From NCBI RefSeq assembly GCF_024979235.1, contig NZ_JANLCM010000002.1, positions 124,001 to 188,000 on the forward strand: 64,000 bases of DNA. The letters are read 5' to 3'. The notes beneath the pieces were generated by a model. The model had not been told where the DNA came from and ran no database searches. It worked only from the letters and a program-made list of their open reading frames with translations. Origin of the DNA: Herbiconiux aconitum. Its GTDB lineage: Bacteria; Actinomycetota; Actinomycetes; Actinomycetales; Microbacteriaceae. This document shows positions 27,962 through 36,430 of this stretch, piece by piece; within the stretch, counting starts at the first letter, position 1, and each line of letters starts with the position of its first letter. A program made the position numbers and the translations under genes.

Positions 27962-28900
27962 ATGACGGTGGCCCTGGTGGTGCACCGACGTCTGGCCGAG
28001 GAGAGCTACCCCGATTACTCCAGCTGGCAGGAGAAGGTCGGCCGGCGCATCGAGGAGTGGCCCGGTTTCCTCGATCGCCGCGTCATCCGACCCGACCCGC
28101 CGTTGCAGGTCGACTGGGTGATCGTGCAACGGTTCCGCGACATCGATTCGGCCCGCGGATGGTTGCAGAGCGCCGACAGGCTGGCGCTCCTCGACGAGGT
28201 GAAGGACCACTTCATCGGTAACGACGACGTGCACCTGTTCACCGAGGAGTCCGAGAAGCCGGCGGAGGCGGCATCCGTGCTCATCTCGAGCCGGGTGCCC
28301 GAGGCCGACGAAGCGGCCTTCCTCGACTGGCAGCGGCAGATCTCGGCCGCGGAGTCGCGCTTCGACGGCTTTCTCGGTCACAAGATCGAGCGACCGATTC
28401 CCGGCGTGCAGGAGGACTGGGTCGTTGCGCTCAGCTTCGACACCCCCGAGCACCTCGAGAAATGGATCGAGTCGCCCGAGCGCGAGGCGCTGCTCGCCGC
28501 GGGCCGCGACTACAACGAGCAGCTGACGCTCACGCGCGCGAGCTACGGGTTCGGGTTCTGGTCGGGTCAGAAGGGCAAAGACCTGCCTGACCCGGTCTTC
28601 AAAAGCAACCTGCTGGTGCTGCTGATGCTCTATCCGATCGTCTTCCTCTGGGGCTACTTCATCGCCGATCCGCTGTTCGCCGATCACGGGGTGCCGTTCT
28701 GGCTGTCGTTGTTCATCGGCAACGTGGTGTCGACCCAGCTGCTCGGTTGGTTCTTCGTGCCGTGGGCGTTCAAGCTGTTCGGCTGGTGGGTGAAACGCAA
28801 CCAGCCGGCGCGCGTTCATGCGGCGGGGTACGCCATCATCATCGCGCTCTACCTCGTGTCGATGGCGGTCTACGCGGGGTTGCTGGCGCTTCGGGGGTAG
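27962..28900 (+). CDS. Membrane-anchored protein with two ABM (antibiotic biosynthesis monooxygenase-like) domains
   Basis: A 312-residue protein. Residues 1-95 and 103-195 are two dimeric alpha/beta-barrel ABM-like repeats (each with an EEWPGFLDRRVIRP or SRFDGFLGHKIERP segment followed by DWV). The rest contains three predicted membrane helices at about 214-235, 244-268 and 286-310. Such soluble domains bind heme, quinones or small aromatics in other families; a substrate cannot be inferred. The ATG follows the guanine deaminase stop by two bases, so the two genes form an operon. Confidence 0.8.
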   Translation: MTVALVVHRRLAEESYPDYSSWQEKVGRRIEEWPGFLDRRVIRPDPPLQVDWVIVQRFRDIDSARGWLQSADRLALLDEVKDHFIGNDDVHLFTEESEKPAEAASVLISSRVPEADEAAFLDWQRQISAAESRFDGFLGHKIERPIPGVQEDWVVALSFDTPEHLEKWIESPEREALLAAGRDYNEQLTLTRASYGFGFWSGQKGKDLPDPVFKSNLLVLLMLYPIVFLWGYFIADPLFADHGVPFWLSLFIGNVVSTQLLGWFFVPWAFKLFGWWVKRNQPARVHAAGYAIIIALYLVSMAVYAGLLALRG

Positions 28901-28939
28901 GCCCTGGTGCTGTGGGCGAGGCCGCGGCACGATGGGGGC

Positions 28940-29392
28940 ATGACCTCATCGCACGGATATCCCGCGTTCCGGCAGGTGGTGCTCGACACGGAGGATGCGC
29001 GCTCGCTCGCCGAGTTCTACCACCACCTGTTGGCGTTGCCCTACCAGGAGGGTGACGAACCGCCCCTGGAAGGATCGCCCGATCCGCTCGGGCAGGACTG
29101 GCTCGTGCTTCTCGGCCCCGACGGGCGCCGGCTGCTCGCGTTCCAACAGGTGGCGAGCATGCCGCCGCCCACCTGGCCCGAGGGGCCACGGCCGCAGATG
29201 CTGCACCTCGACTTCTCGGTGCCCGACCGGGAGGAGTTGGCGCGGCACCGCGACCGGGCTCTGCTGCTCGGAGCGACCATCCTGCGCGATGACGACGCCG
29301 ACGACCCCGAGGAGCCGATCTACATCTTCGCCGACCCTTCAGGTCACCCCTTCTGCATCTTTGTTGCCGCCTCTGCCGGCTCTTCTGCCTAG
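28940..29392 (+). CDS. VOC family (glyoxalase-like) protein
   Basis: A 150-residue single-domain vicinal-oxygen-chelate protein. Features are FRQVVLDTEDARSLAEFYHHLLALPY at the N-terminus, RLLAFQQVASMPPPTWPEGP in the middle, and YIFADPSGHPFCIFV at the C-terminus, where DPSGHPFC is typical of the glyoxalase-like subgroup. The ATG at 28940 is chosen because GGGGG lies directly upstream; an earlier in-frame ATG at 28907 adds a non-conserved leader. Substrate unknown. Confidence 0.8.
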   Translation: MTSSHGYPAFRQVVLDTEDARSLAEFYHHLLALPYQEGDEPPLEGSPDPLGQDWLVLLGPDGRRLLAFQQVASMPPPTWPEGPRPQMLHLDFSVPDREELARHRDRALLLGATILRDDDADDPEEPIYIFADPSGHPFCIFVAASAGSSA

Positions 29393-29394
29393 TC

Positions 29395-29470
29395 CGCCGT
29401 TTCGGGAGGAGCAGCGGGCAACGACGCCCGTATAGGACGATCGTTCGGCGCTCCTCCTCCCGAAACGGCG
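29395..29470. terminator. 17-bp perfect inverted repeat between convergent VOC and cofD genes
   Basis: CGCCGTTTCGGGAGGAG (29395-29411) and CTCCTCCCGAAACGGCG (29454-29470) match perfectly around a 42-base loop. The loop contains GGGC-AACGAC-GCCC, a further small hairpin. Probable bidirectional terminator; the cofD stop lies six bases beyond. Confidence 0.6.
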
Positions 29471-29475
29471 CGTGG

Positions 29476-30468
29476 TCAGCGGATGGCGGCGGCCAGGGCG
29501 TCGGCGGCGAGCTGCGCGCTGGTGTCCGGGTCGCTCATCCAGAGGGGCACCACCGAAGTGCGGATGCCGGCCGCTTCGAGAACGGGGGCGCTCGCCGCAT
29601 CCGTCTCGTCGATCAGCCAGGCGTCGAGCAAGCCGCCGCCCCGAGACCTCGATCCGTAGTGCTTCGCGACGGCGGCGGCCGTGGTCTCGACGCCGATGGC
29701 GGTGAGGCAGGCGTCGGCCATGCCGCGCACCGCAGCGCCGGAGATGATGGGGGAGACCCCGACGATCGGCGCTCGGGCGGCACGAAGGGCGTTCCGCACG
29801 CCGTTGACGCCGAGGATGGTGCCGATGGAGACCACAGGATTCGACGGTGCGATCAGGATGACGTCGGCGCCCTCGATGGCGTGCAGCACCTGGGGCGTGG
29901 GCTTCGCCGCATCCACCCCGACCTGGATGAAGCGTTGCGCCGGCACGTTCGCGCGGTACTTCACCCACCATTCCTCGAAGTGCACGACCTTGCGCTGGCC
30001 TTCGACGTCGATGACCACGTGGGTTTCGACCGGCTGGTCGCTCATCGGCAGGAGGCGCACGCCGGGGTTCCAGCGTTCGGCGAGGCGGGCGGTGGCTTCG
30101 GTGAGCGTGAGGCCGTCGCGCAAGAAGCTGGAGCGGGCGATGTGCGTGCCGAGATCGAGATCGCCCAGGGTGAACCAGGGCCAGCCTATGCCGTAGGCGG
30201 TGAGTTCTGCGCTGACGCGTTCGGTCTCGCCTTGGCGGCCCCAGCCGCGCTCGTCGTCGTTGGCGCCCCCGAGGGTGTACATGATCGAGTCGAGGTCGGG
30301 GCACACCCGCAGCCCGGTCAGCCACATGTCGTCGCCGGTGTTCACCACCGCTGTGACTTCGGCGGTCGAGCCGCCGTCGCCGTTCGGATACCGCGACCTC
30401 AGGTGTGTGCGCAGCCCCCGCAGGAACCGTGCCCCTCCGACGCCGCCCGCGAGAACCGTAACTTTCAC
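29476..30468 (-). CDS. cofD: 2-phospho-L-lactate/enolpyruvate transferase (F420-0 synthesis)
   Basis: FbiA/CofD: transfers the guanylylated phosphoenolpyruvate moiety made by CofC onto FO, giving dehydro-F420-0. It has about 330 residues. Diagnostic motifs are VTVLAGGVGGARFLRGL, NTGDDMWLTGLRVCPDLDSIMYTLGG, GDLDLGTHIAR and VSPIISGAAVRGMAD. The GTG at 30468 gives the usual V/MKVTVLAGG start; an ATG six codons earlier (30486) is possible and neither has a strong Shine-Dalgarno. It is not adjacent to cofE, in contrast to the fbiAB operon of mycobacteria. Confidence 0.94.
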   Translation of the reverse strand: MKVTVLAGGVGGARFLRGLRTHLRSRYPNGDGGSTAEVTAVVNTGDDMWLTGLRVCPDLDSIMYTLGGANDDERGWGRQGETERVSAELTAYGIGWPWFTLGDLDLGTHIARSSFLRDGLTLTEATARLAERWNPGVRLLPMSDQPVETHVVIDVEGQRKVVHFEEWWVKYRANVPAQRFIQVGVDAAKPTPQVLHAIEGADVILIAPSNPVVSIGTILGVNGVRNALRAARAPIVGVSPIISGAAVRGMADACLTAIGVETTAAAVAKHYGSRSRGGGLLDAWLIDETDAASAPVLEAAGIRTSVVPLWMSDPDTSAQLAADALAAAIR

Positions 30469-30638
30469 GACTCCATTCAACCCCATCCGTGCGGGCGCCT
30501 TCGCTGGTCGCGCTCAGTATCCGGTGGCGTCGATGGTCGCCAGCACACTGTGAACTCCCTCATCTCGGCGAGGCCGAGCTGCTCTGCCAGCGTCGCAGCA
30601 GGGGCGAGGTCGTCGCAGCTCGCTGCACCCGGGGCAGC

Positions 30639-30667
30639 GAGGTACCTTTCGGCTGCCGAAGCGCCTC
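30639..30667 (-). terminator. Hairpin downstream of MocR regulator
   Basis: GAGG-TACC-TTCGG-CTG-CCGAA-GCG-CCTC type stem, with a perfect TTCGG/CCGAA core and outer GAGG/CCTC pairing, lies eight bases past the regulator stop. Confidence 0.5.
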
Positions 30668-30674
30668 TGCCACC

Positions 30675-32018
30675 TCACGTGGCGCGGGCAGCACCGGCCA
30701 GGAGCGCGCCGACCTGGTCGAACTCCTCCCGCACGCGTCCGGCCGTCACCCTCAGGAACTGGGGGTGACCGGGCGCCGGCGCCGTGGCCGCGAACGTCGA
30801 GCCGGCGGCCACCCGGATGCCGCTCGCGGCCAGCGTGACGATCGCCGCCTTCTCGTCGACCACCGGAATCCAGGTGTTGATGCCGTCGGAGGGCTGATGC
30901 GGGAGCCCGTTGCGCACGAGCGACTCCGAGAGCAGGCGCTGCCGGGCCTGGTACATCCGCCGGGCGTCGTGCACCGTCGTCACCGACGAACTGGCCGTCA
31001 GCAGCTCGTAGAGGATGGTCTGCAGCATCCGCGAAGTCCAGCCGGGGCCGAGCATCCGGCGCGCCACGATCCGGTCGATGAGCGCCTCCGGGCCGCCGAG
31101 AGCCGCGATGCGCAGGTCGGGGCCGTGCGATTTCGCATAGCTCCGGATGTGCAGGGTGCGGTGGGGAAGCCAGCGTCCGATGCTGAGCGGGGGAGCGCTG
31201 GAGATCTCGCCCGAGTGGTCGTCTTCGATCACTACGGGGTCGCCGAGGTGCTCGTGTGCGCGCAGCACCCGGGCGATTTCGCGCATCCGGCTCTCGGTCA
31301 TCGACAGGCCGGTGGGATTCTGGGCGCGGGGCTGCAGCAGGATGGCGACCGGATTCAGCTGCAGTGCCCGGGCGAGCTGCTCGGGCAGCATCCCTTCGGC
31401 GTCGAGATCGACGGCCAGCCGCTCCACCCCGATGTGATCGAGCAGATCGAGGAAGGGCGGGAAGGTCGGATTCTCCACCACGACGCGATCGCCGTACCGC
31501 ACCAGGGTCTCCAGCGACCGGGAGATGGCGTCGAGCGCGCCGTCGACGATGGTGAGGGACGCGACCGGGTACGGCCACGCCGCCCGCAGCAGCAGGTCGA
31601 GATCCGGCAGCACCGGCGCGCTCAGGTAGCTCGCCGTGTCGGCCCGGGTGGGGAGCTTCGTGAGGGCTCCGCTGAGGTCGGGGAGGAGCTCCGGATCGGG
31701 GGTGCCGGTCGACAGATCCAGGCGCGCCACCACGTGTGAGCCCGCCAGCTCGCCGAAGTGCGGCGGCATCCAGGGCGTCGAGGCCTGCAGCACGTAGCTT
31801 CCGGCGCGCCCGCGGGAGGTGATCAGCCCGACCCCCGACAGGGCCTGCCACGCGTTGCTGACCGTGGCCGGGCTGACTCCGAGCGTCGCCGCGACGTCGC
31901 GTACGGTGGGAAGACGGTCGCCGGCACTCAGAGCACCGGATCGGATGAGACGGGAGATGGCGGCGGCGATGCCCTCCGGCGTGCGGTATTCCACCGCATC
32001 GACGATCTGATCGAGCAT
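30675..32018 (-). CDS. MocR/PdxR-type GntR regulator with aminotransferase-like domain
   Basis: A 447-residue transcription factor. Residues about 10-75 are a GntR winged helix (ISRLIRSGALSAGDRLPTVRDVAATLGVSPATVSNAW). The rest is a class I aminotransferase fold with the PLP-binding lysine in RSYAKSHGPDLR and QPRAQNPTG as substrate loop. MocR proteins sense PLP or amino-compound aldimines. It is divergent from the operon ending in an aminotransferase, so it probably controls that operon in response to an amino product such as a beta-amino acid (inference). GTGCTC direct repeats in the shared promoter are its candidate sites. Confidence 0.9.
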   Translation of the reverse strand: MLDQIVDAVEYRTPEGIAAAISRLIRSGALSAGDRLPTVRDVAATLGVSPATVSNAWQALSGVGLITSRGRAGSYVLQASTPWMPPHFGELAGSHVVARLDLSTGTPDPELLPDLSGALTKLPTRADTASYLSAPVLPDLDLLLRAAWPYPVASLTIVDGALDAISRSLETLVRYGDRVVVENPTFPPFLDLLDHIGVERLAVDLDAEGMLPEQLARALQLNPVAILLQPRAQNPTGLSMTESRMREIARVLRAHEHLGDPVVIEDDHSGEISSAPPLSIGRWLPHRTLHIRSYAKSHGPDLRIAALGGPEALIDRIVARRMLGPGWTSRMLQTILYELLTASSSVTTVHDARRMYQARQRLLSESLVRNGLPHQPSDGINTWIPVVDEKAAIVTLAASGIRVAAGSTFAATAPAPGHPQFLRVTAGRVREEFDQVGALLAGAARAT

Positions 32019-32020
32019 CC

Positions 32021-32062
32021 GTGCTCCGTTCTACGAGATGGTGCTCGGCGAAGTGGTGCTCG
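32021..32062. promoter_or_regulatory. Direct repeats GTGCTC: candidate MocR operator
   Basis: GTGCTC recurs at 32021, 32041 and 32056, and the last two extend to TGGTGCTCG (32039-32047 and 32054-32062). The repeats end six bases before the -35 of the catabolic operon. Direct-repeat operators are known for MocR-type regulators. Confidence 0.5.
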
Positions 32063-32068
32063 TGCCTC

Positions 32069-32097
32069 TTGACATATTTACTCCCGCGTCACAATCT
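32069..32097 (+). promoter_or_regulatory. Promoter of the dihydropyrimidine/hydantoin operon
   Basis: A consensus TTGACA (32069-32074) is followed after 17 bases by a weak -10, CAATCT (32092-32097). A poor -10 with a perfect -35 fits an activated promoter. Confidence 0.45.
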
Positions 32098-32182
32098 GAA
32101 ACACACGAGAAATGTTCAAACCGAATAATAACAAAACGGGGATGTGATGAACACTCCGGCATCCGTTCGAAAGGACCTGCAG

Positions 32183-33031
32183 ATGACGACCGTTCGTGCC
32201 GCGATCACCCAGACCACCTGGACCGGCGACAAGGAGTCGATGCTCCAGAAGCACGAGGGCTTCATGCGGGAGGCTGCGGCCGAGGGCGCGCAGGTGATCT
32301 GCTTCCAGGAACTGTTCTACGGGCCCTACTTCGGCATCACGCAGGACAAGAAGTACTACCGCTACGCCGAACCGGCCGACGGCCCGATCGTGCAGCGTTT
32401 CGCGGCGCTCGCCAAGGAGCTCAACATGGTCGCGATCCTCCCGATCTACGAGGAGGAGCAGACCGGCGTCTACTACAACACCGCCGTCATCGTGGATGCC
32501 GACGGAACGATTCTCGGCAAGTACCGCAAGCACCACATCCCGCATCTCGAGTCGTTCTACGAGAAGTTCTACTTCCGCCCTGGCAACCTCGGCTACCCCG
32601 TGTTCGACACCGCTGTCGGCAAGATCGGCGTGCACATCTGCTACGACCGGCACTTCCCCGAGGGCTGGCGCGAACTGGGCTTGAACGGCGCCCAGATGGT
32701 GTTCAACCCGAACGCGTCGAAGCCTGGCCTCTCGAACCGCCTCTGGGAGCTCGAAGGCCCTGCCGCGGCGGGCGCGAACCAGTACTTCGTGCTCGTGCCC
32801 AACCGCGTCGGCAAAGAAGACAACGAGTACGGCGACCTCGCCGTGAACTTCTACGGCACCTCCTACGTCGTCGACCCCCGCGGCAACTACGTGGGCGAGA
32901 CCGGCTCCAGCGAGCACGAGGAGATCCTCATCCGCGATCTCGACCTCGACGCCATCCGCGACACCCGCGACGACTGGCAGTTCTACCGCGACCGCCGCCC
33001 CGACGCCTACGCCGAGATCGTGGCACCGTAA
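32183..33031 (+). CDS. Nitrilase-superfamily amidohydrolase, probable beta-ureidopropionase (N-carbamoyl-beta-alanine amidohydrolase)
   Basis: Releases ammonia and CO2 from N-carbamoyl amino acids. It has 282 residues from the ATG at 32183. The nitrilase triad is complete: E43 (FQELF), K116 (YRKHHIPH) and C153 (HICYDRHFPEGW). KHHIPHLESFYEKFYFRPGN is characteristic of the beta-ureidopropionase branch. The 32183 start has GAAAGGA upstream and a family-like MTTVRAAITQ; an ATG at 32144 would add 13 residues and also has a GGGGA. It is the first gene of the operon, with a strong -35 upstream, and dihydropyrimidinase follows 14 bases later. Confidence 0.88.
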   Translation: MTTVRAAITQTTWTGDKESMLQKHEGFMREAAAEGAQVICFQELFYGPYFGITQDKKYYRYAEPADGPIVQRFAALAKELNMVAILPIYEEEQTGVYYNTAVIVDADGTILGKYRKHHIPHLESFYEKFYFRPGNLGYPVFDTAVGKIGVHICYDRHFPEGWRELGLNGAQMVFNPNASKPGLSNRLWELEGPAAAGANQYFVLVPNRVGKEDNEYGDLAVNFYGTSYVVDPRGNYVGETGSSEHEEILIRDLDLDAIRDTRDDWQFYRDRRPDAYAEIVAP

Positions 33032-33045
33032 GCGGGAGGGCCGTC

Positions 33046-34479
33046 ATGAAGACTCTCATCACCGGTGGAACCGTCGTCAACGCGACGGGCACGGCCCAGG
33101 CCGACGTGCTGATCGACGGCGACACCATCGCGGCGGTTCTGGCTCCTGGCAGCAGCCTGCTCGGCTTCGACCTCGCGGGCAATGTCGACGAGGTGGTGGA
33201 TGCGTCGGGCAAGTACGTCATTCCCGGCGGCATCGACGCGCACACCCACATGCAGATGCCGTTCGGCGGCACCGAGGCGAGCGACACCTTCGAGACCGGC
33301 ACCCGCGCGGCCGCGCACGGCGGCACCACGTCGATCATCGATTTCGTGGTGCAGTACGCGGGTGAGAACATCCTCGACCAGTACCACCTCTGGCACGAGA
33401 AGGCGGCGGGCAACTGCGCCATCGACTACGGCTTCCACCAGATCCTCTCCGACGTGCAGGATTCCTCGTTGACGGCGATGGATGAGCTGATCAACGAGGG
33501 GGTCACCTCCTTCAAGCTCTTCATGGCCTACAAGGGCGTCTTCCTCTCCGACGACGGCCAGATCGTGAAGGCGATGCAGCGGGCATCCGACAACGGATCG
33601 CTCATCATGATGCACGCCGAGAACGGCTCGGTCATCGACCTGCTGGTGAAGCAGCACCTCGAGCGCGGCGAGACCAAGCCGTACTACCACGGTGTCTCGC
33701 GCCCGTGGCAGGCCGAGGAGGAGGCCACGCACCGCGCCATCATGCTCGCCAACCTCACCGGCGCGCCGCTCTACATCGTGCACGTCAGCGCGAAGCAGGC
33801 GGTGGAGCAGATCGCGGCCGCCCGCGACAACGGGCAGAACGTGTTCGCTGAGACCTGTCCGCAGTATCTGTACCTCTCGCTCGAAGACCAGCTCGGCGCC
33901 TCCAGCCCCGAGTGGGGCGACTTCGAGGGCGCGAAGTGGGTGTGCTCGACGCCGCTGCGCTCGAAGCACGAGGGCCACCAGAACCACATGTGGAGGGGCC
34001 TCCGCACGAATGACCTGCAGGTGATCTCCACCGACCACTGCCCGTTCTGCATGAAGGGCCAGAAAGACATGGGCATCGGCGACTTCTCGAAGATCCCGAA
34101 CGGCATCGGCTCGGTCGAGCACCGGATGGACCTGATCTATCAGGGCGTGGTGATGGGCGAGATCTCGCTGCCGCGCTGGGTGGAGCTCACCAGCACCACG
34201 CCGGCACGGATGTTCGGGGTCTACGGCAAGAAGGGCGTGATCCAGCCCGGTGCCGACGGAGACGTGGTCATCTACGACCCCCAGGGTCACACCTCCATCG
34301 GTCTCGAGAAGACGCACCATATGAACATGGACTACTCGGCCTGGGAGGGCTTCGAGATCGACGGCCACGTCGACACGGTGTTCTCCCGAGGGCGCAAGAT
34401 CGTCGACGACAACTCCTACCTGGGTCGAAAAGGCGACGGCGCCTATTTCAAGCGCGGCCTCAGCCAGTACCTGATCTGA
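33046..34479 (+). CDS. hydA: Dihydropyrimidinase / hydantoinase
   Basis: Opens the ring of dihydrouracil, dihydrothymine or 5-substituted hydantoins to give N-carbamoyl amino acids. It has 477 residues. Binuclear zinc site: H66/H68 (DAHTHMQMP), carboxylated lysine K157 (TSFKLFMAYKG), MMHAENG, YIVHVSA and the aspartate in STDHCPFC. The FAETCPQYLYL segment is typical of the D-hydantoinase/dihydropyrimidinase group. GGGAGGG precedes the ATG. The neighbouring ureidopropionase would cleave its product. Pyrimidine or hydantoin specificity cannot be decided from sequence. Confidence 0.92.
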   Translation: MKTLITGGTVVNATGTAQADVLIDGDTIAAVLAPGSSLLGFDLAGNVDEVVDASGKYVIPGGIDAHTHMQMPFGGTEASDTFETGTRAAAHGGTTSIIDFVVQYAGENILDQYHLWHEKAAGNCAIDYGFHQILSDVQDSSLTAMDELINEGVTSFKLFMAYKGVFLSDDGQIVKAMQRASDNGSLIMMHAENGSVIDLLVKQHLERGETKPYYHGVSRPWQAEEEATHRAIMLANLTGAPLYIVHVSAKQAVEQIAAARDNGQNVFAETCPQYLYLSLEDQLGASSPEWGDFEGAKWVCSTPLRSKHEGHQNHMWRGLRTNDLQVISTDHCPFCMKGQKDMGIGDFSKIPNGIGSVEHRMDLIYQGVVMGEISLPRWVELTSTTPARMFGVYGKKGVIQPGADGDVVIYDPQGHTSIGLEKTHHMNMDYSAWEGFEIDGHVDTVFSRGRKIVDDNSYLGRKGDGAYFKRGLSQYLI

Positions 34480-34505
34480 TCGCCTGCAGAAAAGAGACAC
34501 AGCAC

Positions 34506-35522
34506 ATGGAATTCGGCGCAGTCGTTCAGACGAACCCACCGGCAGCCCGCACAGTCGGGCTCGCGAAGCTGAGTGAGCAGTACGGCTTCGACTACTTCTG
34601 GACCTTCGATTCGCACCTGCTCTGGCAGGAGCCCTACGTCATCTACAGCCAGATCCTGGCCGAGACCCACAAGATCAAAGTCGGCCCGATGGTCACCAAC
34701 CCGGCCACGCGCGACTGGACGGTCACGGCATCGGTCTACGCCACGCTCAACGAGATGTACGGCAACCGCACCATCTGCGGCATCGGCCGCGGCGACTCGG
34801 CGGTGCGCGTCACCAACGGGGCGCCCACCACGCTGAAGACCCTCCGGGAGTCGATCCACGTCATCCGCGAGCTCGGCAACTCGCGCTCGGTGGAGTACAA
34901 CGGGGCGACGTTGCAGTTCCCCTGGAGCCACGGATCGCAGCTCGACGTGTGGGTGGCCGCTTACGGCCCGCTCGCCCTGAAGGTGGCGGGCGAGGTGGGC
35001 GACGGCTTCATTCTGCAGTGCGGCGACATCGACATCGCCAAGTGGATGATCGCCTCGGTGCGTGCCGCCGCCGAGAACGTCGGGCGCAACCCCGATGACA
35101 TCGCGTTCTGCGTCGCCGCTCCGATGTACATCGGAACCGACTGGGAGCACATGCGTGACCAGTGCCGCTGGTTCGGCGGCATGGTGGGCAACCACGTGGC
35201 CGACATCGTGGCGAAATACGGCGAGAACAGCGAGGTGCCGCAAGCCCTCACCGACTACATCAAAGACCGCGAAGGCTACGACTACAACGAACACGGCCGC
35301 GCGGGCAACACGCACACGAGCTTCGTGCCGGATGAGATCGTCGACCGGTTCTGCGTGCTCGGCACCGCGGAGCAGCACATCGAGAAGCTCAAGCAGCTGA
35401 AAGACATCGGGGTCACCCAGTTCGCCGGCTACCTGCAGCACGACTTCAAGGAGGAGACCCTCCGGGTGTACGGCGAGACCGTCATGCCGGCCCTCCGCGA
35501 CCACATCACGGCCAAGGCATGA
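34506..35522 (+). CDS. LLM class oxidoreductase, probably F420-dependent (TIGR03842/CPS_4043-like)
   Basis: Luciferase-like TIM-barrel protein of 338 residues. Motifs FDYFWTFDSHLLWQEPYVIYSQ, GPMVTNPATRDWTVTASVYATLNEMY and GIGRGDSAVRVTNGAP suit an F420- or FMN-binding LLM enzyme. From memory it resembles the TIGR03842 subgroup predicted to use F420 and found with dihydropyrimidinase genes. It sits between the ring-opening enzymes and the importer, and its stop overlaps the next gene (ATGA). The window has no dihydropyrimidine dehydrogenase, so this may supply the pathway's redox step. RutA, a pyrimidine monooxygenase, belongs to the same superfamily, so oxygenation is an alternative. Confidence 0.82.
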   Translation: MEFGAVVQTNPPAARTVGLAKLSEQYGFDYFWTFDSHLLWQEPYVIYSQILAETHKIKVGPMVTNPATRDWTVTASVYATLNEMYGNRTICGIGRGDSAVRVTNGAPTTLKTLRESIHVIRELGNSRSVEYNGATLQFPWSHGSQLDVWVAAYGPLALKVAGEVGDGFILQCGDIDIAKWMIASVRAAAENVGRNPDDIAFCVAAPMYIGTDWEHMRDQCRWFGGMVGNHVADIVAKYGENSEVPQALTDYIKDREGYDYNEHGRAGNTHTSFVPDEIVDRFCVLGTAEQHIEKLKQLKDIGVTQFAGYLQHDFKEETLRVYGETVMPALRDHITAKA

Positions 35523-36430
35523 GCGAACGCTCCCGATCGGGGCCTGGCGGCCCCCGCACCAATCAGACGGCGAAGCGGATCGCCTTCGGCGTCGGGGGAG
35601 TGGTGCTGCTCGTCGTGATCTGGGAGCTCTACAAGGCGCTCGGGCCGGCCGCCGGAGTCGTGGTCGGCGACCTCACGATCCTGCCCCGCACCACCGACCT
35701 CGCCATGCCGCACGTCTGGGACATGATCGGCCGCCTGTTCGAACCGACCGGGGGCGGGCGCAATGCGGAACCGGTATGGCTCGCCGTGCTGCAGGCATCC
35801 GTCTTCAGTCTCGGCGTGGCCGCTGTGGGCTGGGTGGTGGGCGTGGTCGTGGGGCTGCTGCTGGCCATCCTGATGCAGCGCTTCCGCACCGCGGAGTCGG
35901 CCGTGCTGCCCTGGATCATCCTCAGCCAGACCGTTCCGCTCATCGCCATCGCCCCGCTGGTGCGGCGCTGGGGTTCGCAGCTCGAGTTCGGCGACTTCAG
36001 CTGGGAGAACTGGATGTCGGTGGCCGTCATCGCCTCCTACCTCGCCTTCTTCCCGGTGTCGATCGGTGCGCTCCGCGGGCTCAACTCGCCCGACACCATC
36101 CATGTCGAGCTGTTCCGCAGCTACGGGGTGGGCTGGTGGAAGACGCTCTTCGTTCTGCGGCTGCCGGCCAGCGTGCCCTACCTGCTGCCCGCGCTGCGGC
36201 TCGCCGCCGCCAACGCCGTGATCGGCACCGTGGTGGCCGAGGTCTCGATCGGCCTGCGCGGCGGCATCGGCCGCATGATCATCGAATACGCCCAGCAGGC
36301 CTCGGGCGACCCGGCCAAGACCTGGGCGCCGATCTTCGGGGCGGTGGCGGTGGGGCTCGTTGCGGCCGGATTCATCGCCCTGCTCGGAGTGCTGCTCCGC
36401 CGTTACCGTAGAGGGGAAGTGCCCGCATGA
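35519..36430 (+). CDS. ABC transporter permease (SsuC/TauC-like), first subunit
   Basis: A 303-residue BPD-type permease with about six membrane helices and the cytoplasmic coupling loop ELFRSYGVGWWKTLFVLRLPASVPYLLPALRLA. It belongs to the family that imports nitrate, sulfonates and thiamine-pyrimidine-like compounds. The N-terminus is a charged segment before the first helix (about 19-38). It overlaps both the LLM gene and the ATPase gene by four bases, so it is cotranslated with them. The substrate is presumably a dihydropyrimidine, hydantoin or ureido compound, by context. Confidence 0.88.
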   Translation: MSERSRSGPGGPRTNQTAKRIAFGVGGVVLLVVIWELYKALGPAAGVVVGDLTILPRTTDLAMPHVWDMIGRLFEPTGGGRNAEPVWLAVLQASVFSLGVAAVGWVVGVVVGLLLAILMQRFRTAESAVLPWIILSQTVPLIAIAPLVRRWGSQLEFGDFSWENWMSVAVIASYLAFFPVSIGALRGLNSPDTIHVELFRSYGVGWWKTLFVLRLPASVPYLLPALRLAAANAVIGTVVAEVSIGLRGGIGRMIIEYAQQASGDPAKTWAPIFGAVAVGLVAAGFIALLGVLLRRYRRGEVPA

